The notes below the pieces were generated by a model. That model did no database searches and was not told the origin of the DNA. It saw only the letters and a list, made by a program, of their open reading frames with translations. DNA of 38,660 bases from Deltaproteobacteria bacterium (GTDB lineage Bacteria; Desulfobacterota; Dissulfuribacteria; Dissulfuribacterales; QOAL01): contig JALXCD010000109.1 in the NCBI GenBank assembly GCA_026991135.1, positions 12,284 through 50,943 on the forward strand. Direction: 5' to 3'. Positions 9,251-19,980 of this stretch are shown here, one piece after another. A program made the translations under genes and the position numbers. Position 1 is the stretch's first letter, and every line of letters begins with the position of its first letter.

Positions 9251-10837
9251 ATGACCAGACGTGTTGAGATCTACGACACAACTTTAAGGGACGGTACTCA
9301 AGCGGAAAATTTTAACCTTTCTGTTGAAGACAAAATTAGAATTGCTATAAGGTTAGACGAATTCGGGATAGACTATATTGAAGGGGGCTGGCCAGGATCA
9401 AATCCAAAGGATGAAAAGTTCTTTTCAGAAATAAGAAACTATTCACTCAAGCACAGCAAGATATCTGCCTTTGGAAGTACTCATCTAGCCAAAAATAAGG
9501 CCCATGAAGACAAGAATCTAAAGGCCCTCATAGATGCAAGGACTCCTGTTGTCACCATATTTGGAAAGAGTTGGGACATACATGTAAAAGACGCCTTGAG
9601 AATTAGCCTTGATAGAAATCTTGAAATAATCCATGACTCAGTAGCCTTTTTAAATCAAAATGTGGATACAGTCTTTTATGATGCAGAACATTTTTTTGAT
9701 GGATTTAAGGCAGATAAGGACTATGCCATATCAACCTTAAAAAAGGCCAAAGAAGCGGGGGCAAAGTGTCTGGTTCTCTGTGATACCAATGGGGGGACTT
9801 TGCCCAATGAAATAAGTGCAATCATTGACGAGGTAAAAAAAGAGCTTGGAGATAATACGGATCTTGGTATCCACTGCCATAACGACTCTGAAATGGCAGT
9901 TGCAAATTCCATTCAGGCGGTTCTTTCAGGTGCACGGCAAGTTCAGGGGACAATAAATGGTTTTGGAGAAAGATGCGGCAATGCTAACCTTTGTTCCATA
10001 ATTCCGGCTCTTGTGCTAAAGCTTGGCTACCAATGTGAGGCTAGTAATAACCTTAAAGAACTCACCAGCACTGCCCGTTTTGTCTATGAAATCGCAAACT
10101 TAGCCCCCAATAAATATCAGCCCTATGTTGGAGCCAGTGCCTTTGCTCATAAGGGAGGAATCCATGTAAGTGCTGTGCAAAGAAATCCTGAAACCTATGA
10201 ACACATAAGACCAGAGCTTGTTGGAAATGTACAAAGGATACTGGTTTCAGACCTTTCTGGAAAAAGCAATGTAATAGCAAAGGCAAAACAGTTCGGCCTT
10301 GATCTATCAAGTGACGACCCACTGGTCCTAGATATTGTTGCAAAGCTAAAGGAGCTTGAGGCACAGGGGTTTCAGTTTGAAGGAGCAGAGGCCTCCTTTG
10401 AACTTCTCATGAGACGGGCAAGTGGAACTCTTAGAAAGTATTTTGATCTTCTGGCCTTTAGAGTAATTGATCAAAAATGCAAAGAAGAAGAGCCTCCTCA
10501 AGCAGAAGCTACTGTCATGGTAAGGGTTGGAGGAAAGGTGGAGCATACGGCTGCAGTAGGAAACGGGCCAGTGAATGCCCTTGACAATGCCATTAGAAAG
10601 GCCCTTGAAACCTTTTATCCTCAGCTTAGGGAAATGACATTGGTGGACTATAAAGTACGTGTGCTTCCTGACAGCCCGGGAACAGGGGCGAAGGTTCGGG
10701 TGCTTATCGAATCAAAGGATGGAAAGGATAAATGGGGAACTGTAGGAGTTTCTCATGATATCATTGAGGCAAGCTGGCAGGCCCTTGTGGATTCAATATG
10801 TTATAAATTGATGAGGGATGAAGGCAAAAGACAATAA
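9251..10837 (+). CDS. cimA: (R)-citramalate synthase, CimA type
   Basis: 528 aa; '[48 protein letters not shown]', '[16 protein letters not shown]', C-terminal LeuA-dimer regulatory region. Confidence 0.92.
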   Translation: MTRRVEIYDTTLRDGTQAENFNLSVEDKIRIAIRLDEFGIDYIEGGWPGSNPKDEKFFSEIRNYSLKHSKISAFGSTHLAKNKAHEDKNLKALIDARTPVVTIFGKSWDIHVKDALRISLDRNLEIIHDSVAFLNQNVDTVFYDAEHFFDGFKADKDYAISTLKKAKEAGAKCLVLCDTNGGTLPNEISAIIDEVKKELGDNTDLGIHCHNDSEMAVANSIQAVLSGARQVQGTINGFGERCGNANLCSIIPALVLKLGYQCEASNNLKELTSTARFVYEIANLAPNKYQPYVGASAFAHKGGIHVSAVQRNPETYEHIRPELVGNVQRILVSDLSGKSNVIAKAKQFGLDLSSDDPLVLDIVAKLKELEAQGFQFEGAEASFELLMRRASGTLRKYFDLLAFRVIDQKCKEEEPPQAEATVMVRVGGKVEHTAAVGNGPVNALDNAIRKALETFYPQLREMTLVDYKVRVLPDSPGTGAKVRVLIESKDGKDKWGTVGVSHDIIEASWQALVDSICYKLMRDEGKRQ

Positions 10838-11198
10838 TTTTTTAAAAGATTACCTTTCCTTTCTTTTGATTCCCCTTTTTTTGATATGTTTTATATCCTT
10901 GAAATCCTTTTTAGCTTTTACGAACGCCAAAACAAGAAACGTCCCAATTAAAGGATCTTTTCTTAACAATAACATTCCCTTCTTTGAGGAAAAACTACAA
11001 GATATCAATGAAGCAAGCCTTCCTGAATTGATAAGGCTTCCTGGAATTGGCCTAAAGACCGCCCAGGCCGTAATAGGCTTCAGGGAAAAAGCTGGGATTA
11101 TTTGGGATATTTCAAGCCTTCTTAAACCCTTTGGCCCTTTAAATGACAGGGAATTTCAGGTAATTTCCTGTTACTATGATGTAAGTTTTAAAGAATAA
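10818..11198 (+). CDS. Membrane-anchored ComEA-like helix-hairpin-helix protein
   Basis: N-terminal hydrophobic segment, then '[32 protein letters not shown]' (ComEA/HhH); overlaps the cimA 3' end by 20 bp. Confidence 0.8.
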   Translation: MKAKDNNFLKDYLSFLLIPLFLICFISLKSFLAFTNAKTRNVPIKGSFLNNNIPFFEEKLQDINEASLPELIRLPGIGLKTAQAVIGFREKAGIIWDISSLLKPFGPLNDREFQVISCYYDVSFKE

Positions 11199-11210
11199 AG
11201 GAGTATCAAT

Positions 11211-11981
11211 ATGTCCTATGGTGATGTAAATATCATTGCAATGGCAGGAAAAGGTGGAACAGGTAAAACCACCATTACAGCACTATTGATAAAATACCTG
11301 GTTGAATCCAATCTCACGCCTGTTCTTGCAGTTGATGCAGACGCAAATGCCAACTTGAATGAGCTCCTTGGCCTTCAAGTAGATGTGACCCTAGGTGAAA
11401 TAAGAGACAAAATGAAGACAGAAACCCCACAAGGTATGACAAAAAACGAATTTATGGAAATACATATTAACCAAGCTGTCATAGAAGCAAAGGGATTTGA
11501 TCTTCTCGTAATGGGCCAGCCAGAAGGTCCAGGGTGTTATTGCATGGCAAACTCCATTCTTGCACAGGTTATGGAAAGGCTTTCAAAAAATTATAGGTAT
11601 CTTCTCGTTGATAACGAAGCTGGAATGGAGCATCTTTCAAGACTTAACCTAAGGAAAATAAATACCCTTTTTGTTATCTCTGATCCTTCTTCAAGGGGAG
11701 TGCTTACAGCGGCAAGAATAGCAGATCTCACAAAGGCCCTCCAGGTTCAGGTGGGTCAAAAGGTCCTTATTGTAAATCGTGTCCCTGAGCCTCTGCCTGA
11801 GTCCCTTGACCAGCATGTCAAGGATGCAGTTGAAAAGACTGATCTCGTCTTCGCTGGCTATCTACCTGCAAGTCAGGAAATATTTCAAAAGGAAATGGCA
11901 CAGGAATCTCTCCTGGAACTTCCCTCAGAAACTCCAGTAGTAAAAAAGGCCTTTGATATATTTAAAAGGTTTATTTCCTAG
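11211..11981 (+). CDS. cooC: CooC-type Ni/CO-dehydrogenase maturation P-loop ATPase
   Basis: 256 aa; MAGKGGTGKTTITALL deviant Walker A (MinD/SIMIBI type), 'EGPGCYCMANSILAQ' CxC motif, 'LLVDNEAGMEHLSR'. Confidence 0.87.
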   Translation: MSYGDVNIIAMAGKGGTGKTTITALLIKYLVESNLTPVLAVDADANANLNELLGLQVDVTLGEIRDKMKTETPQGMTKNEFMEIHINQAVIEAKGFDLLVMGQPEGPGCYCMANSILAQVMERLSKNYRYLLVDNEAGMEHLSRLNLRKINTLFVISDPSSRGVLTAARIADLTKALQVQVGQKVLIVNRVPEPLPESLDQHVKDAVEKTDLVFAGYLPASQEIFQKEMAQESLLELPSETPVVKKAFDIFKRFIS

Positions 11982-12736
11982 AAAAGCCTGTCTTTCAAAG
12001 ATTCAATAAGGCGGTATGACCTTGGTTCTTCTTCCAGACAAAAGCTATGCCGCCTTTTAAGATAACTCCAAAGCTCTCGCTTATTGCCATTTGTAATCTT
12101 TAATCTGAATATTCTCGATGGCTCACAATTTGTAAGATAGCTTAAGGACTTAATTGAAGAAAGGTGTATAATATTACCATTTCTATTTTCACAACATGAT
12201 AGACAAATTATTTGTCCTGAACCCAACGAATAGGATACAGAAGGACCCTTCGGTTCCTTTCCGCAGAATTTACACCTTTTTAAAACTGGCAAAAGCCCCA
12301 CTGCTCTTAAAAGCCTTACCTTATAAACAAGTGTAAGAATAAATGGATCTTGCCCATCTTCTAGGCTCACAAGATACCATTTTAAAAGATCAAAAATCTT
12401 GTCATCCTTTTCCCCTTCCTTAAACCACATATCAGTAAGCTCAAGGACAAGGCTTGCCATTAGAAAGCTTAAATAGTCGGATCGTATCCTTTGAAAAGGC
12501 TGAATTGTATGAGAGTTTTCAAGAAAAAAAAGGGAATTATCTCCCTTTTGACGCATACTAATTTTTATAAAACTAAAGGGTTCAAGGGCATTCATAAACC
12601 TTTTTTTGCTCTTTTTTGCACCCTTGGCTATACCCTTTATCTTTCCATGGCCCTTTGTAAAAAGGGTAACTATAAGATCACTTTCACCAAAGGATTCCCT
12701 GGAAAGAACAAATGATGGGCAAGTGATCTGCCGCAT
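11978..12736 (-). CDS. recO: DNA repair protein RecO
   Basis: 252 aa; 'SFVLSRESFGESDLIVTLFTKGHGKIKGIAKGAKKSKKRFMNALEPFS', C-terminal Cys pairs CKFCG...CLSCC. Confidence 0.93.
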   Translation of the reverse strand: MRQITCPSFVLSRESFGESDLIVTLFTKGHGKIKGIAKGAKKSKKRFMNALEPFSFIKISMRQKGDNSLFFLENSHTIQPFQRIRSDYLSFLMASLVLELTDMWFKEGEKDDKIFDLLKWYLVSLEDGQDPFILTLVYKVRLLRAVGLLPVLKRCKFCGKEPKGPSVSYSLGSGQIICLSCCENRNGNIIHLSSIKSLSYLTNCEPSRIFRLKITNGNKRELWSYLKRRHSFCLEEEPRSYRLIESLKDRLF

Positions 12737-12751
12737 TATTAGATGCTTGAA

Positions 12752-13342
12752 TTATTTATTGCTACTCTTAACCGTATCTTTAGTAAGATTGGCGTTGTCA
12801 CTATTATTTGGCGAACTTTCCTTTACTTCTTCTTCTAAAAGAATATCTGGTGTCTTATTTATTTTGTTATTACTGCCTCTTATGCGACCCTGCTTATCAT
12901 TTAAAGACGAAGTGACATTAACACTAGGGGATAAAACATTTTGGGAACTTTTTTCTGAAAAGAAATAATAATAGACACCGCCAGAAATGAGAATTATCAA
13001 AATTGCCAATAGTAACCAATAAAAAGGACTTGATTTTTTCTTTGGTTCAATATGAAATTTTGAATCAGGTATTTCTTGAGCAGCAGGAATCTGCTTTTCC
13101 TCCCCTTCAAGGTCTTCTTCCAATCTCAATATTGCCTCTTCAGGGTCAATCCCTATGTATTCTGCATAATTTCTGATAAAACCTCTTACAAAGACCTCTG
13201 CAGGAAGGTCGTCAAATCTATTTTCTTCTATAAGTTTTAGCCGTGCAACAGATATCTTTGTCCCTTCTGAAATTTCTTCTAGGGTAATTTGCCTAAGTTC
13301 CCTTTCTTTTTTTAAATATTCGCCTACAGTCTCCTTTGCCAT
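12752..13342 (-). CDS. RodZ-like HTH/single-TM protein
   Basis: 196 aa; 'GEYLKKERELRQITLEEISEGTKISVARLKLIEENRFDDLPAEVFVRGFIRNYAEYIGIDPEEAI', then TM 'FYWLLLAILIILISGGVYYYFF'; short low-complexity periplasmic tail. Confidence 0.88.
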   Translation of the reverse strand: MAKETVGEYLKKERELRQITLEEISEGTKISVARLKLIEENRFDDLPAEVFVRGFIRNYAEYIGIDPEEAILRLEEDLEGEEKQIPAAQEIPDSKFHIEPKKKSSPFYWLLLAILIILISGGVYYYFFSEKSSQNVLSPSVNVTSSLNDKQGRIRGSNNKINKTPDILLEEEVKESSPNNSDNANLTKDTVKSSNK

Positions 13343-13354
13343 GTTAGTTTGCCC

Positions 13355-14335
13355 CTATAATAATATCCGAATGGTTGACTTGGCCCTCAAATCATTTAAC
13401 CATTCCTGAAACCTTTCATTTATGGCCTCACGATAGAGCTTGTTCCTTACCTCTTCCATTTCAGTTGGATCAATATCTATCTGTTTACTATTTGAGATAC
13501 CAGAGAGCCTTAAGATTTCAAAACCCAACTTTGTCCTAATTACCTTAGAATATTCTCCTGGCTCTAACTCTTTTACGACCTTTTTAATATCAGGAGCCAT
13601 CTCATCTATACTGAAAATTCCAAGCCTTAACTCTTTGGCTATGGGATCATTACTGGAATATTTTTGGGCAACTTCATTAAATGGAATCCCATCTTTAAGG
13701 GCCTTTAGAGCCTCTTGAGCCCTTTTTCTCGCCCGCTCAATATCCTTTTTGCTTTCAGACTCGGGAACTATGCAGATATGGTCAATAATATAAAAGGGAC
13801 CTTCATAGGTTGTTTCTCCACGCTCTTTCCTGATATAATCCCTGACCTGTTCATCTGTTATTACTATCTTTGAACGGACTTGGGCATTAATTAATTGCAT
13901 TCTTTCAAGCTGTTTGGCCATTTGCCTCTTATATTGTTCCAGAGTAAGCCCCTCTTTTTTTAATTTCTCTTTAAATTCTTCAAGAGTTATTCCATTTGAT
14001 TGACAAATTCTTTCAATGGCTGCATTTACATCGTCATCTGTGACCTTTATTCCAAGCTTTTTTATCTCTTCATCAACTAGGTAATCATCTATCATTTGAG
14101 GTAAAATCTTTGCATAAATCTGTTGTTTAATCTTTCTTTTTTCCTCGTCTGTGGCAGAATCATCTAGGTATTCCTTTAGAAAAGGGGCAGCCCTTTTTTC
14201 TAGCTCAGAAAGAGTTATTACATTCCCGTTCACTATGGCAACAATTCTATCAACTATCACTGCATAAACTAGATGCAGGTGAAATAAAAGAAAAAAACTG
14301 ACTATAATCCCTAAAATTATCAAATTTTTCTTCAT
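13355..14335 (-). CDS. SurA-like periplasmic peptidyl-prolyl isomerase (parvulin/PPIC)
   Basis: Likely start MKKNLIILGIIVSFFLLFHLHLVYA (signal peptide); SurA_N region 'DRIVAIVNGNVITLSELEKRAAPFL', PPIC domain. The supplied ORF extends upstream to 14371. Confidence 0.88.
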   Translation of the reverse strand: MKKNLIILGIIVSFFLLFHLHLVYAVIVDRIVAIVNGNVITLSELEKRAAPFLKEYLDDSATDEEKRKIKQQIYAKILPQMIDDYLVDEEIKKLGIKVTDDDVNAAIERICQSNGITLEEFKEKLKKEGLTLEQYKRQMAKQLERMQLINAQVRSKIVITDEQVRDYIRKERGETTYEGPFYIIDHICIVPESESKKDIERARKRAQEALKALKDGIPFNEVAQKYSSNDPIAKELRLGIFSIDEMAPDIKKVVKELEPGEYSKVIRTKLGFEILRLSGISNSKQIDIDPTEMEEVRNKLYREAINERFQEWLNDLRAKSTIRILL

Positions 14336-14393
14336 GATCTTCCTTTTATTTTTTACTTCATTAAAGAACATTTTGAATCAAAAATATTTTTCA

Positions 14394-17300
14394 TTAATTA
14401 GTAAGTTTAATCAACTCTTTCAACAGTCTTATTACCTTTTTGGTAAAATTGTTTGCATCGACATCTTTCCTCTTCAATTCAATAAAAAGCCTTCCCTCAG
14501 GAAGAAGTTTGAATCTTCCATCTGATTGAACCAGCTTTAAAAGTCCATCAACGTCTTTAGGACCCTCTGGAACAAAGGTCATGGTCAGCTTCATACCCTG
14601 TTTCCAGCTACCATCTAGTCTTAAGACGTTAAGGTGCCTTAAAAGGGCCTTTATAATCATTATATCTAAAAGGTTCTCTACTTCCTTTGGAACAGAACCA
14701 AATCTGTCCCCTAGTTCCTCAATAACCATTTCTTTATCCCTTTCAGTTTCAACTTCTGTAAACCATCTATAAAGCTCCATCCTTTCATGAACACTTGGAC
14801 AGAATTCTTCAGGGATATATGTTGGTATTCCAAGGCTTACCTCAGGCTCAATCCTCTTTTCAGTCTCTTTGCCCTTAAAGGCATCAATGGCCTCCTTTAA
14901 AAGATCAAGATAAAGATCATAACCAACTTCTGCTATCTGCCCTGCTTGGGCTATACCTAAAAGATTTCCAGCGCCCCTTATCTTTAAGTCCTTTAGGGCA
15001 AGATGCATTCCACTTCCAAGCTCTGAGGTCTCCATTATGGCCTTAAGCCTAAGGGCAGCCTCTTTTTTCAAATCGTCAAGGCTTGGCACAAAAAGATAGG
15101 CATAGGCCTTTAAATGACTCCTTCCCACCCTTCCCCTCAATTGATATAAATCAGCTATCCCAAGTCTATCTGCCCTGTTGACTATCAAGGTATTTGCTGA
15201 AGGAATATCAATTCCAGATTCTATTATTGTGGTACAAACAAGACAATCTATTTCTCCTCTGACAAATCGAATCATAATCTCTTCGAGCTTGGAAGGTTCC
15301 ATCTGTCCATGGGCGACTTCCACCCGCACGTCTTTAATAAGTGCCTTAATGTGATCTGCCATCTTGAATATACCTTTTATACGATTCTGTACAAAAAATA
15401 CCTGCCCTCCCCTTTTCTTTTCTCGTAAAATGGCCTCTTTCAAGATGGCATCATCAAATTCAGCAAGAAAGGTCCTAACAGATTGCCTTCCTTTCGGCGG
15501 ATCCTCAAGGATGGACAGATCTCGGATCCCTAAAAGGGAAAGTTGAAGTGTTCTTGGTATGGGTGTAGCAGTAAGGCTAAGGCAATTTACCTCCTTTGTT
15601 ATTGCCTTAAGCCTTTCCTTTTGCTTTACGCCGAATCTATGTTCCTCATCCACTATCACAAGCCCAAGCCTTTTAAAGACCACATCTGATTGAAGTATCC
15701 TGTGGGTACCAATCAATATATCTATCTTTCCACTTCTCACTCCATCGAGGACCTGTCTTTGAAGGCCCTTTGATTTAAGGCGACTAATGGCAGCAATATT
15801 TACTGGAAAATTTTCAAAGCGTGTCCTAAAGGTCCGTTCGTGCTGTTCTGCCAATAGGGTGGTGGGAACAAGAACGGCAACCTGAAAACCGTTTTGAACT
15901 GCCAAAAAGGCCGCCCTCATGGCAACTTCAGTCTTTCCAAAGCCAACATCCCCACAAAGAAGTCTATCCATGGGATAGTCGGCCTCAAGATCTTCGATTA
16001 TCTCATTTATGGCCTTTTCCTGATCCTCTGTAAGTTCATAGGGAAAGCCCATTTCAAATTGTCTGTACATCTCATCTGGCGGTAAAAAGGAAATACCCTT
16101 TGTGACCTTTCGGATGGCATAAAGCTCAACAAGATCATGAGCTATCTCTTTGATGTTCTTTTTTACCTTGGCCTTTCGATTTTGCCACGTCTTTGCACCT
16201 AATCTATCAAGGCTTGGCTCCCTTCCTTCAATTCCTACATAACGCTGAAGCAAATTTAATCTGTCAACAGGTACATAAAGCTTATCTCCACCATGATATT
16301 CAAGATGCACATATTCACCAGAAACACCTGCGATATCCATCTTCACAAGTCCATGATAAAGACCAACTCCAAAGTCCCTATGAACAATAAAATCCCCTGG
16401 AGCCATCTCGGATATAGAGGCTACAGCAAGTTTTTTTTGTCTTCTTTTGGGACTCTTTTTAGAAATTGAGACAGCAAAAAGGCTGTGATCAGGTATAAAT
16501 ACAGAAGAATCATCCAGTAAAAATCCTTCTTCTAGAAAACCCCTTACCAGAAAAAGCCCTGAATTAGTCTTTAGGACACTTTCCCAAAAATCATCCCTTT
16601 GGGAAAAGATATGAAAATTTCTTTGATAGTGTTCAAGAATACCTGTAAGCCTGTTAAGGCTTTTTTCATTTTGATAGAAAAGAAAAACCCTTTTTCCTTG
16701 AGAAAGCCATTTATCTAATGATTCAATAAATCTTGCAAATATCTCAAGTCCTTTTCCAGAAGATATTGTAAGGGCTCCATGCTCTACTCCCTTTATATTT
16801 AAGGTAGCTTGACTCCTCTTTTTAAAAAGTGAGGGTAGAAAAAGATCTTCTTTGCCTAAGATATTGGTTGAATTTAAAAAGATGCGCCTTTTTTCCCCTA
16901 TTTTCTTATCAAGATTATCGAAGTCAAGCACATATCCAGATTTTTCCATGACAAGATGTCCCCTTTGAGAAAGATTCAAAAGGGTTTCTTCCATCTTGAT
17001 CATGGTATCTTGCATTTCCCTTGCAATTAAAAGGGAATCTTCAAAAACAAGAATTGAATCCATAGAAAGATAATCAAAAAAAGAACCAGGATTTATGTAA
17101 ATAAATGGCAAAAGACTCAGGGTCCCTTCCGTATAGCGCTGATGTTCAAGGGCTTGAAGTGCATCTTTTACCATCGAACCAGACCACTTCATTCTTTTGG
17201 CATATTCAACTATGTTTGAGGAGGCATCTTCCAATAGATCTTTAGAAAAAATGCACTCTTTTACAGGTATAAAGACAGCTTCTTTAAGCCTTCTTACTGT

Positions 17301-17891
17301 TCTTTGATCATCTGGATCAAAGACCCTTATTTCTTCAACCAGTTCATCAAAAAATATAAGCCTTATGGGACGTAAATAATTGGGAGTAAAGATGTCTAAT
17401 ACTTCTCCCCTAACTGAAAATTCCCCTACATTTTGAACTCTAGGGAGCCTTTCATAACCTACTTCTGTTAACCATGATATCAGGCCATTACGATCAATTT
17501 CCTCTCCTTCAAGGGCAAGCTCAATATTATTTAGAAGGATATCCCTTGGAATAATCCGCTCCATAAGGGCCCTTGCATGTGTCAACACTATTATGTCCTT
17601 AGACTCAGCAAGATGAAAAAGTGTATTTAATCTTTGAGCAGAAATTTTAGTTGAGGGGACAAGGGGCAAAAATGGAAAATGCTCATAGGCTTGAAAAATT
17701 AAAACCTTTCGGGGTGAAAGACTTGATAACTCTTTAGCTCTTTTAAAGAGGGTGTCTTTATCCTTAACTATCCAGATAAGACCCTTACACTTTTTCAAAT
17801 ACTTTAAAAGCTCTAAAAGTCCGCCAGAAATAACACTGGTATTAAGTTCAAGTGGGAAACCCTTTTTAAAAAGGCTAGATGTATGTGTCAT
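14394..17891 (-). CDS. mfd: Transcription-repair coupling factor Mfd
   Basis: 1165 aa; 'GDFIVHRDFGVGLYHGL' (CarD/RID), 'LLCGDVGFGKTEVAMRAAF', 'VIVDEEHRFGVKQKERLK', 'LTATPIPRTLQLSLLGIRDLSILEDPPKGR'. Confidence 0.98.
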   Translation of the reverse strand: MTHTSSLFKKGFPLELNTSVISGGLLELLKYLKKCKGLIWIVKDKDTLFKRAKELSSLSPRKVLIFQAYEHFPFLPLVPSTKISAQRLNTLFHLAESKDIIVLTHARALMERIIPRDILLNNIELALEGEEIDRNGLISWLTEVGYERLPRVQNVGEFSVRGEVLDIFTPNYLRPIRLIFFDELVEEIRVFDPDDQRTVRRLKEAVFIPVKECIFSKDLLEDASSNIVEYAKRMKWSGSMVKDALQALEHQRYTEGTLSLLPFIYINPGSFFDYLSMDSILVFEDSLLIAREMQDTMIKMEETLLNLSQRGHLVMEKSGYVLDFDNLDKKIGEKRRIFLNSTNILGKEDLFLPSLFKKRSQATLNIKGVEHGALTISSGKGLEIFARFIESLDKWLSQGKRVFLFYQNEKSLNRLTGILEHYQRNFHIFSQRDDFWESVLKTNSGLFLVRGFLEEGFLLDDSSVFIPDHSLFAVSISKKSPKRRQKKLAVASISEMAPGDFIVHRDFGVGLYHGLVKMDIAGVSGEYVHLEYHGGDKLYVPVDRLNLLQRYVGIEGREPSLDRLGAKTWQNRKAKVKKNIKEIAHDLVELYAIRKVTKGISFLPPDEMYRQFEMGFPYELTEDQEKAINEIIEDLEADYPMDRLLCGDVGFGKTEVAMRAAFLAVQNGFQVAVLVPTTLLAEQHERTFRTRFENFPVNIAAISRLKSKGLQRQVLDGVRSGKIDILIGTHRILQSDVVFKRLGLVIVDEEHRFGVKQKERLKAITKEVNCLSLTATPIPRTLQLSLLGIRDLSILEDPPKGRQSVRTFLAEFDDAILKEAILREKKRGGQVFFVQNRIKGIFKMADHIKALIKDVRVEVAHGQMEPSKLEEIMIRFVRGEIDCLVCTTIIESGIDIPSANTLIVNRADRLGIADLYQLRGRVGRSHLKAYAYLFVPSLDDLKKEAALRLKAIMETSELGSGMHLALKDLKIRGAGNLLGIAQAGQIAEVGYDLYLDLLKEAIDAFKGKETEKRIEPEVSLGIPTYIPEEFCPSVHERMELYRWFTEVETERDKEMVIEELGDRFGSVPKEVENLLDIMIIKALLRHLNVLRLDGSWKQGMKLTMTFVPEGPKDVDGLLKLVQSDGRFKLLPEGRLFIELKRKDVDANNFTKKVIRLLKELIKLTN

Positions 17892-17901
17892 TTAAGAAAT
17901 T

Positions 17902-18480
17902 TTAAAGGGAAGAAAGACTATACAATTGGGGAATTAGATTTTTTTCAAAAAAGCTGGTGAGTTCTTTTTCTAATTCAATTAGTTGGTCCTTTGAAAAGAC
18001 CATTTCAAATTCATTATTTAGAAGTTCTTTTAAGACCTTATCTAGGGTAACTTTTTTATCTTTGATAAATGTTTCTCTAAATGCCATATATCCTTGGTCA
18101 AAAAGACTTTTAAAATACTCGTAACCACCTTTACTGACATCTTTTTGAAAAAAGACCTTATAAAGCGAATCAGAAAATTCCTTTTTTATATTTTCAATAG
18201 GAAAAAGGCGCCCTTTTGAAACAAAATTTAAAAATTCTCTTTCTAGGATTATAAGAAAACAAAAGACAATGCCCTTTGATATGACTATAAGATCTTCCTT
18301 GGCCAATTGGTCCTCTTTGTGGCCATATTCTTTAAGAATATTTGTTGCATACCCTATAATCTGAGCACTTAACTCCTTAGTCCAGGCATCAACCGTGTCT
18401 TCATTATGTCCAAGTTGATTTCCTGAATTTCGGAATCTGTGCTTAATTTTAATATCTTCTTTTCTTAATGTTTCATTCAT
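17902..18480 (-). CDS. Hypothetical helical protein between mfd and mnmE
   Basis: 192-aa intact ORF that fits the gene spacing; predicted mostly helical; no recognised motif. Confidence 0.65.
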   Translation of the reverse strand: MNETLRKEDIKIKHRFRNSGNQLGHNEDTVDAWTKELSAQIIGYATNILKEYGHKEDQLAKEDLIVISKGIVFCFLIILEREFLNFVSKGRLFPIENIKKEFSDSLYKVFFQKDVSKGGYEYFKSLFDQGYMAFRETFIKDKKVTLDKVLKELLNNEFEMVFSKDQLIELEKELTSFFEKNLIPQLYSLSSL

Positions 18481-18541
18481 AAAAATTTATTCTTTGTCTT
18501 CTAAAAATACGCCAACCACAATTACTGGTCAAGAAGTTAGC

Positions 18542-19966
18542 CTATTTTCCAAGACAAAAATTTGAAAAGATCTTATCGAGGATATCTTCAGTAGCCGTCT
18601 CTCCTGTTATTTCACCCAATAAATCAAGACCTTTTCTTAGATCAATTGCGACAATGTCAGGGCTCATTTTCTGATTAATATTTTCAAATGCTGAAGAAAG
18701 ATAGCTAATACACCTTTCTAGTACCTGCTTTTGTCTAAGATTTGGGACACATTTTACTGTTTCTATTCCTGAATCCCTGGTAAGAATTTCAAAAATCAAT
18801 TCTGTTAGCTTGCCTAAACCTTTTTGTCTTTTGGCTGAAATAAGACAAAAAGGCACCTTACTTAAAATAGGCGCATTTTCTCTCAAATAAGAAATCAACT
18901 CCTTGGCCAGACCGTCTGCATCCTTTACCTTATCAATCTTATTAAAGGCCACAATTATCTTTGTATTCGGATATTCCCTTAAGAAGTCTATAACTGCCTG
19001 ATCTTCTAATACAATTCCTTCAGAGATATCTAAAAGCCATACGAATATCTTAGCCTTTTTTGCTACTTCATGGATTTTTTTTATCCCTATGGCCTCTATT
19101 ACATCTGGAGCCCTTCTTATGCCGGCTGTATCCATAAGAGTTACAGGTATCCCGTTTATCTCTATCTGCCTTTCTACAACATCTCTAGTGGTTCCGGGAA
19201 TATCTGTAACAATGGCCCTTTCTTCAAGGCAAAGGGCATTTAAGAGACTGGATTTCCCAGCATTTGGACGACCAATAAGAATAACATTTACTCCAAACCT
19301 TTGAATCTTTGTCTTTTTGTAACCCTCAATAAGGGTCTTAATAGGCAAAATTACCTTTTCTTTTAGTCGCTTACTTATCTCTTCTTCCTGAAGTATCTCA
19401 GAATCTTCTTCTGGATAATCAATTGCAACCTCAATGGCTGAAAGGCAATAGGTCAACTCTTCTTTTATTGAGGCTAGGATTTCATGAAGTCCACCCTTAA
19501 GCCCTGCCATCCCCAGTTCTACAAGGCCTGAACCTTGGGCTTCAATAATATCAAGAATTGCCTCAGCTTGATCGAGACTTATCCTACCATTTAAAAAAGC
19601 CCTTTTAGTAAACTCGCCTGGCTCTGCAAGCCGTGCCCCCTGTGACATTACTATAGAAAGGATATGGCTTATAACAGCTGGACCACTATGACATTGGATC
19701 TCAACAACATCTTCCCTTGTATATGTCTTGGGTGCCTTCATATAAACACATAGGGCCTCATCAACATCCTTGCCTGTTTCTGGATTGAAAATTGTCCCAT
19801 AATAGAGTCTATGGGAAGAAAAGGGGCAATCCTTTCTGGCGGGCCGAAATATCCGCCTTAAAATAGGAAGGCTTTCAGGGCCGGATATCCTGACAATTCC
19901 AATTCCCCCTTGCCCCAAAGGGGTCGCAATGGCACAAATAGTGTCAAATTCCCTGTCTAATTTCAC
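18542..19966 (-). CDS. mnmE: tRNA modification GTPase MnmE (TrmE)
   Basis: 474 aa; 'DTICAIATPLGQGGIGIVRISGP', 'GRPNAGKSSLLNALCLEERAIVTDIPGTTRDVVE', C-terminal 'FSNFCLGK' (MnmE FC(I/V/L)GK). Confidence 0.98.
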   Translation of the reverse strand: MKLDREFDTICAIATPLGQGGIGIVRISGPESLPILRRIFRPARKDCPFSSHRLYYGTIFNPETGKDVDEALCVYMKAPKTYTREDVVEIQCHSGPAVISHILSIVMSQGARLAEPGEFTKRAFLNGRISLDQAEAILDIIEAQGSGLVELGMAGLKGGLHEILASIKEELTYCLSAIEVAIDYPEEDSEILQEEEISKRLKEKVILPIKTLIEGYKKTKIQRFGVNVILIGRPNAGKSSLLNALCLEERAIVTDIPGTTRDVVERQIEINGIPVTLMDTAGIRRAPDVIEAIGIKKIHEVAKKAKIFVWLLDISEGIVLEDQAVIDFLREYPNTKIIVAFNKIDKVKDADGLAKELISYLRENAPILSKVPFCLISAKRQKGLGKLTELIFEILTRDSGIETVKCVPNLRQKQVLERCISYLSSAFENINQKMSPDIVAIDLRKGLDLLGEITGETATEDILDKIFSNFCLGK

Positions 19967-19980
19967 TTTTTAAAGGGCAA

